DNA from: Actinokineospora enzanensis DSM 44649
Lineage (GTDB): Bacteria; Actinomycetota; Actinomycetes; Mycobacteriales; Pseudonocardiaceae
DNA length: 64,000 nucleotides
NCBI RefSeq assembly: GCF_000374445.1
Contig: NZ_KB894410.1
Coordinates: 163,544-227,543 of the forward strand
Direction: 5' to 3'
Part shown: positions 36,315 to 44,039 of the stretch, piece after piece
Numbering within the stretch: the stretch's first letter is position 1
Layout: every line of letters begins with the position of its first letter
Notes under the pieces: model-generated
Told to the model about the DNA's origin: nothing
The model's input: the letters and a program-made list of their open reading frames with translations, nothing else
Database searches by the model: none
Made by a program: the position numbers and the translations under genes

Positions 36315-37169
36315 ATGACGATCCTGGTCACCGGCGCCACCGGCCACCTGGGCGGCCTCATCACCCGCCGCCTGCTCGACCGCGTCCCCGCCACCGACCT
36401 GGCGGTCTCCGTCCGCGACACCACCAAGGCCGCCGACCTGGCCACCCTCGGCGTCGACGTCCGCCAAGGCGACTTCACCCGCCCCGACACCCTGCGCTTC
36501 ACCGGCGTCGACACCCTGCTCCTGGTCTCCGCCGACGGCCCCGACGAGCTCCGCAAGGCCGCCCAGCGCGACGCCGTCGACGCCGCCGTGAAAGCAGGCG
36601 TCCAGCGCCTCATCTACACCAGCGTCAGCGACGCCGCGACGTCCCCACTGAGCCTGGCGAAGGTGCACGCGGCCACCGAGGCCCACATCCGCGACACCGG
36701 GATCCCGTTCACCTTCCTCCGCAACGGCATGTATCACGAAAACTACACAGCGTCCCTGTCCGGCGCCCTCGACCGCGGCTCCCTCGTGACCTCCACCGGC
36801 ACCGGAGCCATCGCCTCCGTCAGCCGCGAAGACCTCGCCGAGGCCGCCGCCATCGTCGCCACCACTCCCGGCCACGACGGCGCCACCTACGAACTGACCG
36901 GCCCCCGCGCCTGGACCTTCGACGAACTGGCATCGCTCGCGTCCTCGGTGACCGGCAAGCCCCTGCCGCACGTCAGCGTCACCGACGCCGAACTCCGCGC
37001 CGCCCTCGTGGCCGCGGGCCTCCCCGACTTCGTCGCCGACCTGCTCACCGACATCAACGCCAACATCCGCACCGGCACCCTCAGCCAGGTCCGCCCCGAC
37101 CTCGCCACCCTCCTCGACCGCGCCCCGACCCCCATCGAACACACCGTCCGCGCCGCCCTCGCCCCCTGA
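36315..37169 (+). CDS. NmrA/QorB-like NAD(P)-binding oxidoreductase
   Basis: A 284-residue atypical short-chain dehydrogenase. The nucleotide motif is TILVTGATGHLGGLITRRLL (GxxGxxG), with the partner regions LGVDVRQGDFTRPDTL and RLIYTSVSDAATSPL. The usual catalytic YxxxK is absent, as in NmrA and QorB quinone reductases (IPFTFLRNGMYHENYTASLS replaces it). It is divergent from an HxlR regulator, the arrangement found for qorB/qorR. A role in detoxifying quinones is likely, though not proven. AAAGGGA lies upstream of ATG 36315. Confidence 0.9.
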   Translation: MTILVTGATGHLGGLITRRLLDRVPATDLAVSVRDTTKAADLATLGVDVRQGDFTRPDTLRFTGVDTLLLVSADGPDELRKAAQRDAVDAAVKAGVQRLIYTSVSDAATSPLSLAKVHAATEAHIRDTGIPFTFLRNGMYHENYTASLSGALDRGSLVTSTGTGAIASVSREDLAEAAAIVATTPGHDGATYELTGPRAWTFDELASLASSVTGKPLPHVSVTDAELRAALVAAGLPDFVADLLTDINANIRTGTLSQVRPDLATLLDRAPTPIEHTVRAALAP

Positions 37170-37218
37170 CCCAACCCACCACAGTGGACACCCCGGCGGA
37201 ATACCCGAACCGGAAAAG

Positions 37219-37251
37219 GACCCCGCGACACACGCCCCGTGTCGCGGGGTC
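37219..37251 (+). terminator. Rho-independent-type hairpin
   Basis: The perfect 13-nt arms GACCCCGCGACAC (37219-37231) and GTGTCGCGGGGTC (37239-37251) enclose a 7-nt loop and are followed by TTCC. It stands 49 nt after the oxidoreductase stop. Confidence 0.85.
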
Positions 37252-37286
37252 TTCCGGTATCGGTCCGTATCGGCGAGGCTCTGCGC

Positions 37287-37646
37287 ATGAGTACAGACCC
37301 CGCCGCGGTGCCCGCGCGCGATCCGCTCGCCCAGGTGACCATGCCGCCGCGGGTGTTCGCCGCGGTCATGGCGGGGCTCGCGCTGGTCGCCGGGCTGGTG
37401 TTGGCGATCGTGCCGGTCGGGGTGGCCGGGCCGGTGCCGAACAGTCGCGTGACCTGCGGCAACACCCTGGGTGGGGTGGAGACCGGCCGGGTGGTCGCGG
37501 ACCTGGGCAGGCCGCAGCGCGCCGAGACCGTGGCTTATGTGGACATGTGCGAGCGCGCCATCGGCAATCGCGGTGACTACGCGGTCATCCTGTTCGTCGG
37601 CGGAGTGATCGGCATTCTTGCCCTCGGAGTAATCCGACGCCATTGA
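37287..37646 (+). CDS. Small two-helix membrane protein
   Basis: 119 residues of unknown function. Membrane segments are at about residues 24-46 (VFAAVMAGLALVAGLVLAIV) and 97-115 (YAVILFVGGVIGILALGVIR). The external loop between them holds two cysteines (VTCGNTLGG and VDMCERAIG) that may pair. Topology is probably N-in, C-in. It is a single gene behind a terminator; the ATG at 37287 has only a weak GGCGAGG upstream. Confidence 0.7.
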   Translation: MSTDPAAVPARDPLAQVTMPPRVFAAVMAGLALVAGLVLAIVPVGVAGPVPNSRVTCGNTLGGVETGRVVADLGRPQRAETVAYVDMCERAIGNRGDYAVILFVGGVIGILALGVIRRH

Positions 37647-37660
37647 TCCGACCGCTCGAT

Positions 37661-37774
37661 CCAGGACGTCGACCGCGCCTCGACACAGACAGCAGTGCCG
37701 CCGCCTAATGCAGACCGCGTCGGCGAGATCCCCAGTCCTGCCGTGGACCCGCCGACGCGCGGCCGACGTCCTGG
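37661..37774. repeat. Inverted-repeat-bounded element; its left end matches the 20346 repeat
   Basis: The first 24 nt, beginning CCAGGACGTCGACCGCG, match 20346-20369 with one mismatch. CCAGGACGTCGACC at 37661-37674 is also inverted at 37761-37774 (GGCCGACGTCCTGG, one mismatch), bounding 86 nt without a gene. This may be the remnant of a small mobile repeat or a regulatory hairpin. Confidence 0.45.
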
Positions 37775-37778
37775 GCCG

Positions 37779-38468
37779 CTAGTCCAACCCGGCCAGGAAC
37801 TCGGTGACGATCGAGTTGAACTCGTCCGGGCGCTCCAGGTTGGGCAGGTGCGCGGCGCCCTCGATCACCGCCAACCGGGTGGCCGGAATGAGTTTTGCCT
37901 CCTCGATCGGGGTATACGTGTCCTCACTACCCACTATCACCAGTGTCTGTATCGGGTGTGAGAGCAAACTTTCCCGATAGTCCGGCCGCTCGGCCCGGCC
38001 CCGCTGTGCGGCCGCCGCGCCCGCGGGCGGCGCGGACAGCATCATGTCCAGCACGTGCGCGGCCGCCTCGGTGTTGCCGGGCGCGACCATCCTGTCCAGC
38101 ACCTCCTCGGCGTAGCCCCGCATGCCCTCGCGTTCCAGGCGGTCGGCCATGGCGAGGCGGTCCAGCCTGCTCTCCGGCGTCTCCGCGCGGGCGCTCGTGT
38201 CGGCGAGGATCAACGCGCGCACGCGGTCGGGGTAGCGGCGGTGGAACTCCATCGCGATCTGCCCGCCCATGGACAGTCCACAAAGGATGAGCGAGCGCGA
38301 CTCGGTCAGCCGGGCCAGGTCGTCGGCGAAATCGCCCAGCGGCGTCACGCCGATCGCGGGCGGTCCGTGGCCGTAGCCGCGGAGGTCGGGCGCGATCGCG
38401 GTGAAGCGCCCGAGCTGGGGCGTCCACATCGTCCGGTCGAACGGGTGGCCGTGGATGAACAGCAGCAT
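37779..38468 (-). CDS. Alpha/beta-fold hydrolase
   Basis: A 229-residue hydrolase. The oxyanion loop is FIHGHPFDRTMW at the extreme N-terminus, the nucleophile elbow is LCGLSMGGQIAM (serine near residue 86), the acid is in VGSEDTYTP and the histidine in IEGAAHLPNLERP. The family usually has one or two strands before HG, so this protein is N-terminally short. The RGYG turn shows it is not degraded. The substrate is unknown. It is divergent from a MocR regulator, 61 nt away, so it may be that regulator's target. Confidence 0.87.
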   Translation of the reverse strand: MLLFIHGHPFDRTMWTPQLGRFTAIAPDLRGYGHGPPAIGVTPLGDFADDLARLTESRSLILCGLSMGGQIAMEFHRRYPDRVRALILADTSARAETPESRLDRLAMADRLEREGMRGYAEEVLDRMVAPGNTEAAAHVLDMMLSAPPAGAAAAQRGRAERPDYRESLLSHPIQTLVIVGSEDTYTPIEEAKLIPATRLAVIEGAAHLPNLERPDEFNSIVTEFLAGLD

Positions 38469-38529
38469 GACATCAAGGTAATCCGCGATAATATGTCAGT
38501 GCAATGAAAACAATGAACTCGGAGCAATC

Positions 38530-39846
38530 ATGGATTTCCGGTATGTCGCCGACCAGATCGCCAAGGACATCGCGGCGGGCAGGCTGGTCCCGGGGGAGCG
38601 GCTGCCCACCCAGCGCAGGTTCGCCAGGGAACGCGGGATCGCGCTCTCCACGGCCGCCCGCGTCTACGGTGAGCTGGTCAAACGCGGCCTGGTCGTGGGC
38701 GAGGTCGGGCGCGGGACCTACGTGCGGGCGGCCCTGCCGAGGGCCGACCAGTCGTTCACCGAACCCGCCACGCACGGGATCGACCTTGAGTTCAACTTCC
38801 CGGTATTGCCCGAGCACGCCGCGGTGCTCGCGGAGAGCCTGCGCCGATGGATCAAGCCGGACATGTCCGTCGACGTGCTCAGGGCAATCGGTGCGGGCGG
38901 TACCCCCGAAGCGCGCGCGGCGGCCGTGCGCCTGTTGGCCCGCGGGGAGTGGTCGCCCCGCGCGGAGGACGTGCTGTTCGCGGGCAGCGGCAGGGAGGCG
39001 ATCGCGGGCGTCCTCGCCGCGCTCGTGCCACCGGGCGAGCGACTCGGCGTGGAGACATTGACCTACGCGGCGGTGAAGAGCATTGCCGCACGCCTGGGCA
39101 TCGTGCTCGTACCACTGGCCATGGACGACGACGGTGTCACACCGGACGCGATCCAGGCCGCGGGCTCGCTCCGCGCGGTCTACCTGCAACCCGCCCTGCA
39201 CAACCCGCTCGGCATCTCGATGAGCGCGCAGCGCCGGGTGGACGTGGCGGAAGTGCTGCTGGCGAAGGGCATCCCGCTCGTCGAGGACGCGATCTACAGC
39301 TTCCTGCACGATGATCCGCCGCTGTCGTCGTTGCTCCCCGACCAGTCTGTGCTGATCGACAGCCTGTCCAAGCGGATTGCTCCGGGCCTCAACCTCGGAT
39401 TCGTCGTCGCCGGTCGAACCCTGCGCCCCGAGATCGGCAACACCATCCGCTCCGGGGCCTGGGGACCGCAACGGTTCGCCCTCGCCGCCGCCACCGCGTG
39501 GATCACCGACGGCACCACCGAACGCCTCCGCGCGGACAAACGCACCGACGCGGCCGCCCGTCAACGCCTTGTCGCGGAACATCTCGCCGACCAGGACGTC
39601 CGCGCCGACCCGCGCGCCTACCACTGCTGGTGGACCCTGCCCGGCTCCTGGCGCGCGGAGACGTTCGTCGCGGCGGCGGCCCGAAACGGCATCGCGATCG
39701 CCCCGGCGGCCGCGTTCGCGGTAGGCACGGGACGAGCACCCCACGCGGTCCGACTCGCACTCGCGTCGCCGCCGCTGTCCGCGCTGGCCAGTGCGCTGGA
39801 CCGGTTGGCGGAGATCGCACGGGGAGACGATCTGGGCACGGAGTAG
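38530..39846 (+). CDS. MocR/PdxR-type GntR regulator with aminotransferase domain
   Basis: 438 residues. An N-terminal GntR winged helix (residues about 1-68; GERLPTQRRFARERGIALST) is joined to a fold-type I aminotransferase-like domain. The PLP-binding lysine is K281 in IDSLSKRIAPGLNLGF, and the cofactor aspartate region is LVEDAIYSFL. MocR proteins sense PLP or an amino-acid-derived ligand and usually regulate a divergent gene, here the alpha/beta hydrolase. Fairly complete for the family, although the aminotransferase part is on the short side. Confidence 0.93.
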   Translation: MDFRYVADQIAKDIAAGRLVPGERLPTQRRFARERGIALSTAARVYGELVKRGLVVGEVGRGTYVRAALPRADQSFTEPATHGIDLEFNFPVLPEHAAVLAESLRRWIKPDMSVDVLRAIGAGGTPEARAAAVRLLARGEWSPRAEDVLFAGSGREAIAGVLAALVPPGERLGVETLTYAAVKSIAARLGIVLVPLAMDDDGVTPDAIQAAGSLRAVYLQPALHNPLGISMSAQRRVDVAEVLLAKGIPLVEDAIYSFLHDDPPLSSLLPDQSVLIDSLSKRIAPGLNLGFVVAGRTLRPEIGNTIRSGAWGPQRFALAAATAWITDGTTERLRADKRTDAAARQRLVAEHLADQDVRADPRAYHCWWTLPGSWRAETFVAAAARNGIAIAPAAAFAVGTGRAPHAVRLALASPPLSALASALDRLAEIARGDDLGTE

Positions 39847-40004
39847 AGGCTTGATGGCAGCCGCGCGACGCCACCGCGCGTCGCGCGGCTGCCGCCGACT
39901 CGGCCGACGCGCAACCCGGCTGCTGATCGACCCGGTCGCTTGTTGGTCGAGGGGCGGACGGCCTGTCGGGAGTTCTCCAGGCGGCGGTGCTCCCCGCTAG
40001 ATAG

Positions 40005-40125
40005 CCCGCCGCTCCCAGGGGGATCCCCCAGGGCCCATTTTACTCGGTGGGGGTGGCAAAGGATCTTGGTTGGCCGGGGATCGGGGGGTGGCTGTGGACA
40101 ACTTCTGTCGCTTGGTCGGGTGAAA
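40005..40125 (+). repeat. Intergenic repeat copy R1 (about 121 bp)
   Basis: Starts CCCGCCGCTCCCAGG, then a GGGGGATCCCCC palindrome, GGTGGGGGTGGCAAAGGATC and GGCTGTGGACAACTTCTGTC; ends CGGGTGAAA. The same string of blocks recurs at 41922-42040 (inverted) and 43916-44037. TGTGGACAA at 40093-40101 is the complement of the Streptomyces-type DnaA box TTGTCCACA. The right end is 15 nt from the stop of the leftward gene at 40141. Confidence 0.85.
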
Positions 40126-40140
40126 AGTGCGAGGGGCGGG

Positions 40141-40899
40141 TCAGCCGGTGACCATCTTCAGTGCGTCGACCAGGACGCCGCCGGGGATGCGGACCTGCAG
40201 GTCGGGCGCGCCGTGGAGGAGCAGGCCGGGTGGGCCTGCCGGGGTGTCGGCGAGGCGGCTGATCAGGATGGCGACCTCGACGCCGCTGAAGTGTTGCCAG
40301 TGGGGTGGGCGGTCGTCGGGGAGGGCTTCCTCGGTGACGAAGGCGTCGACCGAGGTGCCGCGTACCACCAGGCGGGTGCGCGGCGGGCGGGTCGGGTCGG
40401 CGGGGAGGACCAGGGTGGCGGCGAGCAGGGCGAGGACCGCCTCCCGGTACTCGATCTGGCCGGTGTGCGCGAGTTGCAGGATCGACTCCGCCTCCGAGCG
40501 CGGCTCGGGCCAGCCGAGCGCGAGCGGGGAGGCGCGGTAGCTCGGGTTGGGTTCGAACGCGTCGATGATCCGGCCGTCCGTGTCCACCGGGTAGCGGCCC
40601 GCGACCGCCCACGGCGGCCCGTCCGGCTCCGGGTGCGCGGGGTCACGCACCTCGACCCAGCCGCCCTGGTTGGACAGGCCCGCCGAGCGGATCGGGGCGG
40701 TGATCGGCGGCGGGGTGCGCGGGCGGTAGTGCGGGTTCGGCACGAACTCGTCGGTGATCCCACCGTCCTCGTCCACCCAGACCCGGCCCGCCACCTCGCC
40801 GGGGGCGTCCGGGGCGGGCACCGGCAGCCAGCTGTCTGGCGCCGTCCGCGCCACGATCCGCAGCGCGGCCGTGATCGGCGGGCGTCGGGCAGCCGTCAT
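40141..40899 (-). CDS. Type VII secretion-associated protein with SseB-like C-terminus
   Basis: A 252-residue protein. AGGAGGTGATC precedes ATG 40899, which fixes the start. Two copies of a short module occur: VWVDEDGGITDEFVPNPHYR (about residues 39-58) and YPVDTDGRIIDAFEPNPSYR (about 102-121). The pattern is VDxDGxIxDxFxPNPxYR. The C-terminal part (EAVLALLAATLVLPADPTRP to LLHGAPDLQVRIPGGVLVDA) resembles SseB/enhanced-serine-sensitivity domains found in type VII secretion-associated proteins. This family call is moderate; no other secretion gene is adjacent. Repeat R1 lies at its 3' end. Confidence 0.65.
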   Translation of the reverse strand: MTAARRPPITAALRIVARTAPDSWLPVPAPDAPGEVAGRVWVDEDGGITDEFVPNPHYRPRTPPPITAPIRSAGLSNQGGWVEVRDPAHPEPDGPPWAVAGRYPVDTDGRIIDAFEPNPSYRASPLALGWPEPRSEAESILQLAHTGQIEYREAVLALLAATLVLPADPTRPPRTRLVVRGTSVDAFVTEEALPDDRPPHWQHFSGVEVAILISRLADTPAGPPGLLLHGAPDLQVRIPGGVLVDALKMVTG

Positions 40900-41367
40900 G
40901 GGTCGATCACCTCCTGGCTGAATCCTGGCCCGGATTACCGGCACCGGCCACCCGGTCGCCGCCGTCGAATTCGGGCGGGGTTTCCGGGACGTCCGGGTCG
41001 AATTCGAGCGGGCAGGTGTGAATGCCCCGGGGCGGAATTGCCTGGTGACCCCGGCTCGGTTGTCCAGTGTGGACGAAATGGGCCGGTGGATGGGGTTCTC
41101 GGCGGGGGCGGTCGCGTCGTTCGAACGTCGAAGGAGTCACCCGAGTGGACCCGTTTGTCGGACGGGGGCGACGGTTTTCCACCGCCGGGGTCGACGGTCC
41201 TTGTCGGCACCGGGTCCGGCGATCCGGGCGGACACCGCCGACAACTCGCCGAGGACACCCGGCGAACGTTTGGGAAGGCTGCCTACATCTGTTGAAACTA
41301 TCAGCAACAAGCAAGCATGGGCGTTTCGGTGCTGTGTTGTCGCGCCGTATGCGGGATCATCTCCGCC
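40900..41367. other. Intergenic region with TGTTG-N10-CAACA operator-like site
   Basis: 468 bp between divergent genes with no credible gene; the open frames in it have shadow composition. TGTTG and CAACA at about 41290-41309 are inverted around 10 nt, roughly 60 nt upstream of the XRE gene start. They may be its operator or promoter region. Confidence 0.4.
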
Positions 41368-41847
41368 ATGACCGCGCGGGACGGCGAAGACAAGACCTCT
41401 TGGCCACTCGGGGAAGTGCTGCGGCGAGCACGGGACGATAAGGGCTGGTCGCAGGAGGACGCGGCCCAGAAAGCCCGGTTCTCCCGTACATCGTGGCAAC
41501 AACTGGAAAGCGGGCGGCGTGCCGACCGCAAACCGTTCCGCCCGAAAGCGGATACGGTGATCAACGCGGCGCTCGCGGTGGACGTGGATCCCCGCGAGGC
41601 GCTGGTGCTCGCGAAACTCGATCCGACCCGTTATGAGCCCGCCCGAGCGGGCAGGCCCACGGCGACCGTGACCGAGGTTCGCGAGCTCGTGATGCGGCTG
41701 ACCGAAGAACAACGGCAGGCCGTGGTGAATCTGATCCGCTCGTTCACCGAACCCGCCCCGCCCTCCGCTCCGGCGACGGCCGAGGCGTATCGGCACAATT
41801 CCACGCTCAATACCCGCAAGCGCCCCAGGGAAACCGACCCCGACTAG
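41368..41847 (+). CDS. XRE-family helix-turn-helix regulator
   Basis: 159 residues. The DNA-binding domain is at about residues 12-62 (LGEVLRRARDDKGWSQEDAA, then QKARFSRTSWQQLESGRRAD and ADTVINAALAVDVDPREAL). The middle is a helical segment (VTEVRELVMRLTEEQRQAVV), and the tail is Pro/Ala-rich and polar. The ATG at 41368 has no clear ribosome site; starts 51 nt upstream would add atypical residues. It stands alone between repeats R1 and R2. Its targets are unknown. Confidence 0.8.
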   Translation: MTARDGEDKTSWPLGEVLRRARDDKGWSQEDAAQKARFSRTSWQQLESGRRADRKPFRPKADTVINAALAVDVDPREALVLAKLDPTRYEPARAGRPTATVTEVRELVMRLTEEQRQAVVNLIRSFTEPAPPSAPATAEAYRHNSTLNTRKRPRETDPD

Positions 41848-41921
41848 CCCCCACGACCAGCGAATACCCCACCCCCACGCTCGACGGTCCGGCCACCGTC
41901 GAGCCCCACCCCTCGACAAAC

Positions 41922-42040
41922 TCCACCCATTCGGGCGACAAAAGTTATCCACAGGCAAGATCGACATCCGGTTAACCAAGATCCTTCGCCGCCCCCACCT
42001 GCTAAAATGGCCGTGGGGGATCCCCCTGGGAGCGGCGGGC
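41922..42040 (-). repeat. Intergenic repeat copy R2 (about 119 bp, inverted)
   Basis: Read on the minus strand this is CCCGCCGCTCCCAGG, GGGGGATCCCCC, GGCCATTTTAGCAGG, GAAGGATCTTGGTT, CTGTGGATAACTTTTGTCGC, matching R1 and R3 in order. On the plus strand TTATCCACA at 41946-41954 is a perfect classical DnaA box. Its DnaA-box end faces the stop of the XRE gene 74 nt away. GTGATCTTGG just beyond the left end (42060-42069) matches motifs flanking R3. Confidence 0.85.
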
Positions 42041-42389
42041 CTTGCCCTGCGGCGGCGGGGTGATCTTGGTGTGCGCCAGCTGAGTCCTGGGTTCCGTTGG
42101 TCTTTGGCTGGCGCCCCCTGGCTGCTCGTTCTCCGCGCATCGCTGCCGCCGGGCTTCGTCCACGCCTACTGGTCCTCGGCTTCCAGTTGGCTGGCGGTTT
42201 GTTCGGCGACCAGCCGCGATCGGCATGTCTGCGCTGTCGCGGCGCGCGTGTTCCCGGGGACCGCCCTGGCTGGAGATCACCGCATAGACCGCGACCGGGG
42301 CCGCTCGCCCGCGCCGCGTGCAGGTAGGACTGCCGAGGCGGTCGTGACCGTATTGTCGGATAGGTCTAGACCATATACCGTCTCCGCGC
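42041..42389. other. Gene-free region with GGTCTAGACC palindrome near a promoter
   Basis: About 350 bp between R2 and the esterase gene with no frame I trust. At 42363-42372 is the perfect palindrome GGTCTAGACC. It lies between TTGTCG (42353-42358) and an AT-rich CATATACC that could be the -10 of the esterase promoter, 10-30 nt before its ATG. It may be a repressor site. Confidence 0.4.
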
Positions 42390-43487
42390 ATGTGGGCGCG
42401 GGTGTGCGGTGCCGTGGTGGCGGTCGTGGTCGCGCTGGGGCTGGTCACGCCCGCGCAGGCGGCCGGGGTGGTGCGGTTGCCGCGGCCGAGTGGGGAATAC
42501 TCCGTGGGGGCGCGGTCGGAGTATCTCGTTGATCGGTCTCGGGTCGATCCGTGGGCGCCGACACCGCGAGCGCGAGAGTTGATGGTGCAGGTCTGGTACC
42601 CGACGCGGGGGTCCGGGCCGCGAGCGCCGTATGCACCGGTCGAAGTGATCCGAGCATTGGCAGGTGCGTTGGGTGCACCCCAGGACTCGTTGCGCGGGAT
42701 CACTCCGAACTCGATGGTCGGTGCGCCGATGGCTCCTGGGCGATTCCCGCTGGTGCTGTTCAGTCCCGGCTACGGCGGTAGCCGTGCGACCGGGGCCGCG
42801 CTCGCCGAGGACCTGGCCAGTCACGGATATCTCGTCGTCGCGGTCGATCACACCTACGAAGCCGCCGCCGTGAAGTTCCCCGACGGGCGAGTGATCTACC
42901 ACGACCGGCCCGCGGAGGAGACGCCCGAGGAGATCGCCGCCGCGATCGGAGTGCGAGCCCGTGATCTCAGTTTCACCCTGACTCAAATCCAGTCCCGTTG
43001 GCCGGTCGACCCACGCCGCATCGCCGCCGCCGGACATTCCGCGGGTGGCGCGACCGCGTTCGAGGCGGCCCGCGTCGATCGGCGGATCCGGGCGGCGGTC
43101 GATCTCGACGGCGGCCTGTCGGCGCCGGTCACCACCGACGGCGTTCCCGTCCCTTCGTTGCTGCTCACCGGTTCCTGGCACTTCGACTCATGGACCGAGT
43201 GGGCCGATCACCAGCGCGCGTGGGGCCGACACCTCGCGGCGGACGGCATGGGCCACTACAGCTTCACCGACGCGCCCTACTACATCGCCCCCGGCGGCCT
43301 GGACGACTTGCCCGCCGACATCTACGCGGAACTGTTCGGCACCGCGGCCCCGGCACGCGCCGCGCAACTGACTCGTACCTACGTGCGCGCATTCCTCGAC
43401 CGCCAGCTCCGCGACCAGCCGACGGCACTGTTCGACCGGCCAAGCCATCGTTTCCCGGAAGTCGCCATCCGCTGGCCCCACCGCTGA
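42390..43487 (+). CDS. Secreted alpha/beta hydrolase, PAF-acetylhydrolase (isoform II)-like
   Basis: A 365-residue exported esterase/lipase. A signal peptide of about 24 residues (VCGAVVAVVVALGLVTPAQA, cut after AQA) is followed by the family N-terminus ELMVQVWYPTRGSGP. The oxyanion region is LVLFSPGYGGSRATG, the nucleophile is in AAAGHSAGGATAFEA (about residue 213), and the acid and histidine lie in VDLDGGLSAP and ADGMGHYSFTDAPY. This layout is that of platelet-activating-factor acetylhydrolase-like bacterial hydrolases, which cleave short acyl esters. It is flanked on both sides by copies of the intergenic repeat. Confidence 0.88.
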   Translation: MWARVCGAVVAVVVALGLVTPAQAAGVVRLPRPSGEYSVGARSEYLVDRSRVDPWAPTPRARELMVQVWYPTRGSGPRAPYAPVEVIRALAGALGAPQDSLRGITPNSMVGAPMAPGRFPLVLFSPGYGGSRATGAALAEDLASHGYLVVAVDHTYEAAAVKFPDGRVIYHDRPAEETPEEIAAAIGVRARDLSFTLTQIQSRWPVDPRRIAAAGHSAGGATAFEAARVDRRIRAAVDLDGGLSAPVTTDGVPVPSLLLTGSWHFDSWTEWADHQRAWGRHLAADGMGHYSFTDAPYYIAPGGLDDLPADIYAELFGTAAPARAAQLTRTYVRAFLDRQLRDQPTALFDRPSHRFPEVAIRWPHR

Positions 43488-43556
43488 TCCCACACGATCG
43501 GCATCGACCACCCAGGTCAACGACCTCCGGACCGCCCAAACTCGCAGAATCCCGAC

Positions 43557-43800
43557 GACAGCCGACCCGTCAGCACGGCACAAGTCGGCCCCCTCGGCCC
43601 GCGTTCGCCAGCGTCTCGACGACAACCGACTCATCGAGGCCGCACGAGTCAGACCCGACGCTCGCCGGCATCTCGGTGACAGCCGACCCGCCAACGCGGC
43701 ACGAGTCGGGCCCCCTCGCCACGTTCGCCGGCATCTGGGCCACAACCGACCGCCGGTGCGGCATCAGCAAGCCCCTTCCCTACCCACGTTCACCGGACCC
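43557..43800. repeat. Degenerate tandem array, four units with a period of 57-64 bp
   Basis: Units start at 43557, 43621, 43678 and about 43741. They share GACARCCGACYC at the start, CGGCACGAGTCGGRCCC in the middle and GTTCGCCGGCATCT at the end. Read leftward, units 1-3 encode similar peptides of about 20 residues (SVVAQMPANVARGPDSC / SAVTEMPASVGSDSC / SVVVETLANAGRG), but there is no start signal or recognisable domain. It lies between the esterase gene and repeat R3. Confidence 0.6.
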
Positions 43801-43915
43801 ATCGACAGCTGACCAGACCGGCGCCGCACGTGCCAGGCCCCTCGCTGCCCAAGATCACAACGATCCCCACCAGCCCGCGTCCGCCCAAGATCACTCCAGC
43901 TGGCCCCCACCAAAA

Positions 43916-44037
43916 CCCGCCGCTCCACTGGGGGATCCCCCCGCTGGCCATTCTACCGGGTGGGGGTGGTAAAGGATCTTGGAACGAGGGTTGTGGATCT
44001 TGGCTGTGGACAACTTCTGTCGCTGGGACGGGTGAAA
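43916..44037 (+). repeat. Intergenic repeat copy R3 (about 122 bp)
   Basis: It carries CCCGCCGCTCCACTG, GGGGGATCCCCC, GGGTGGGGGTGGTAAAGGAT, a doubled GGATCTTGG and GGCTGTGGACAACTTCTGTC; ends CGGGTGAAA. TGTGGACAA at 44005-44013 is the complement of TTGTCCACA. Two CCCAAGATCAC motifs lie just to the left (43848-43858 and 43884-43894). The right end is 2 nt from the stop of the leftward regulator gene. Confidence 0.85.
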
Positions 44038-44039
44038 CC

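Noticed and set aside
41018..41371. Small rightward frame before the XRE gene
   Set aside because: No ribosome site, shadow-like composition and no recognisable motif; treated as intergenic.
42071..42532. 153-codon frame starting after repeat R2
   Set aside because: It overlaps the signal peptide of the esterase gene out of frame and contains no domain; R2 and the promoter explain the region better.
43557..43800. CRISPR array
   Set aside because: The units are degenerate throughout with no constant repeat/variable spacer alternation, and no cas genes are in the window.
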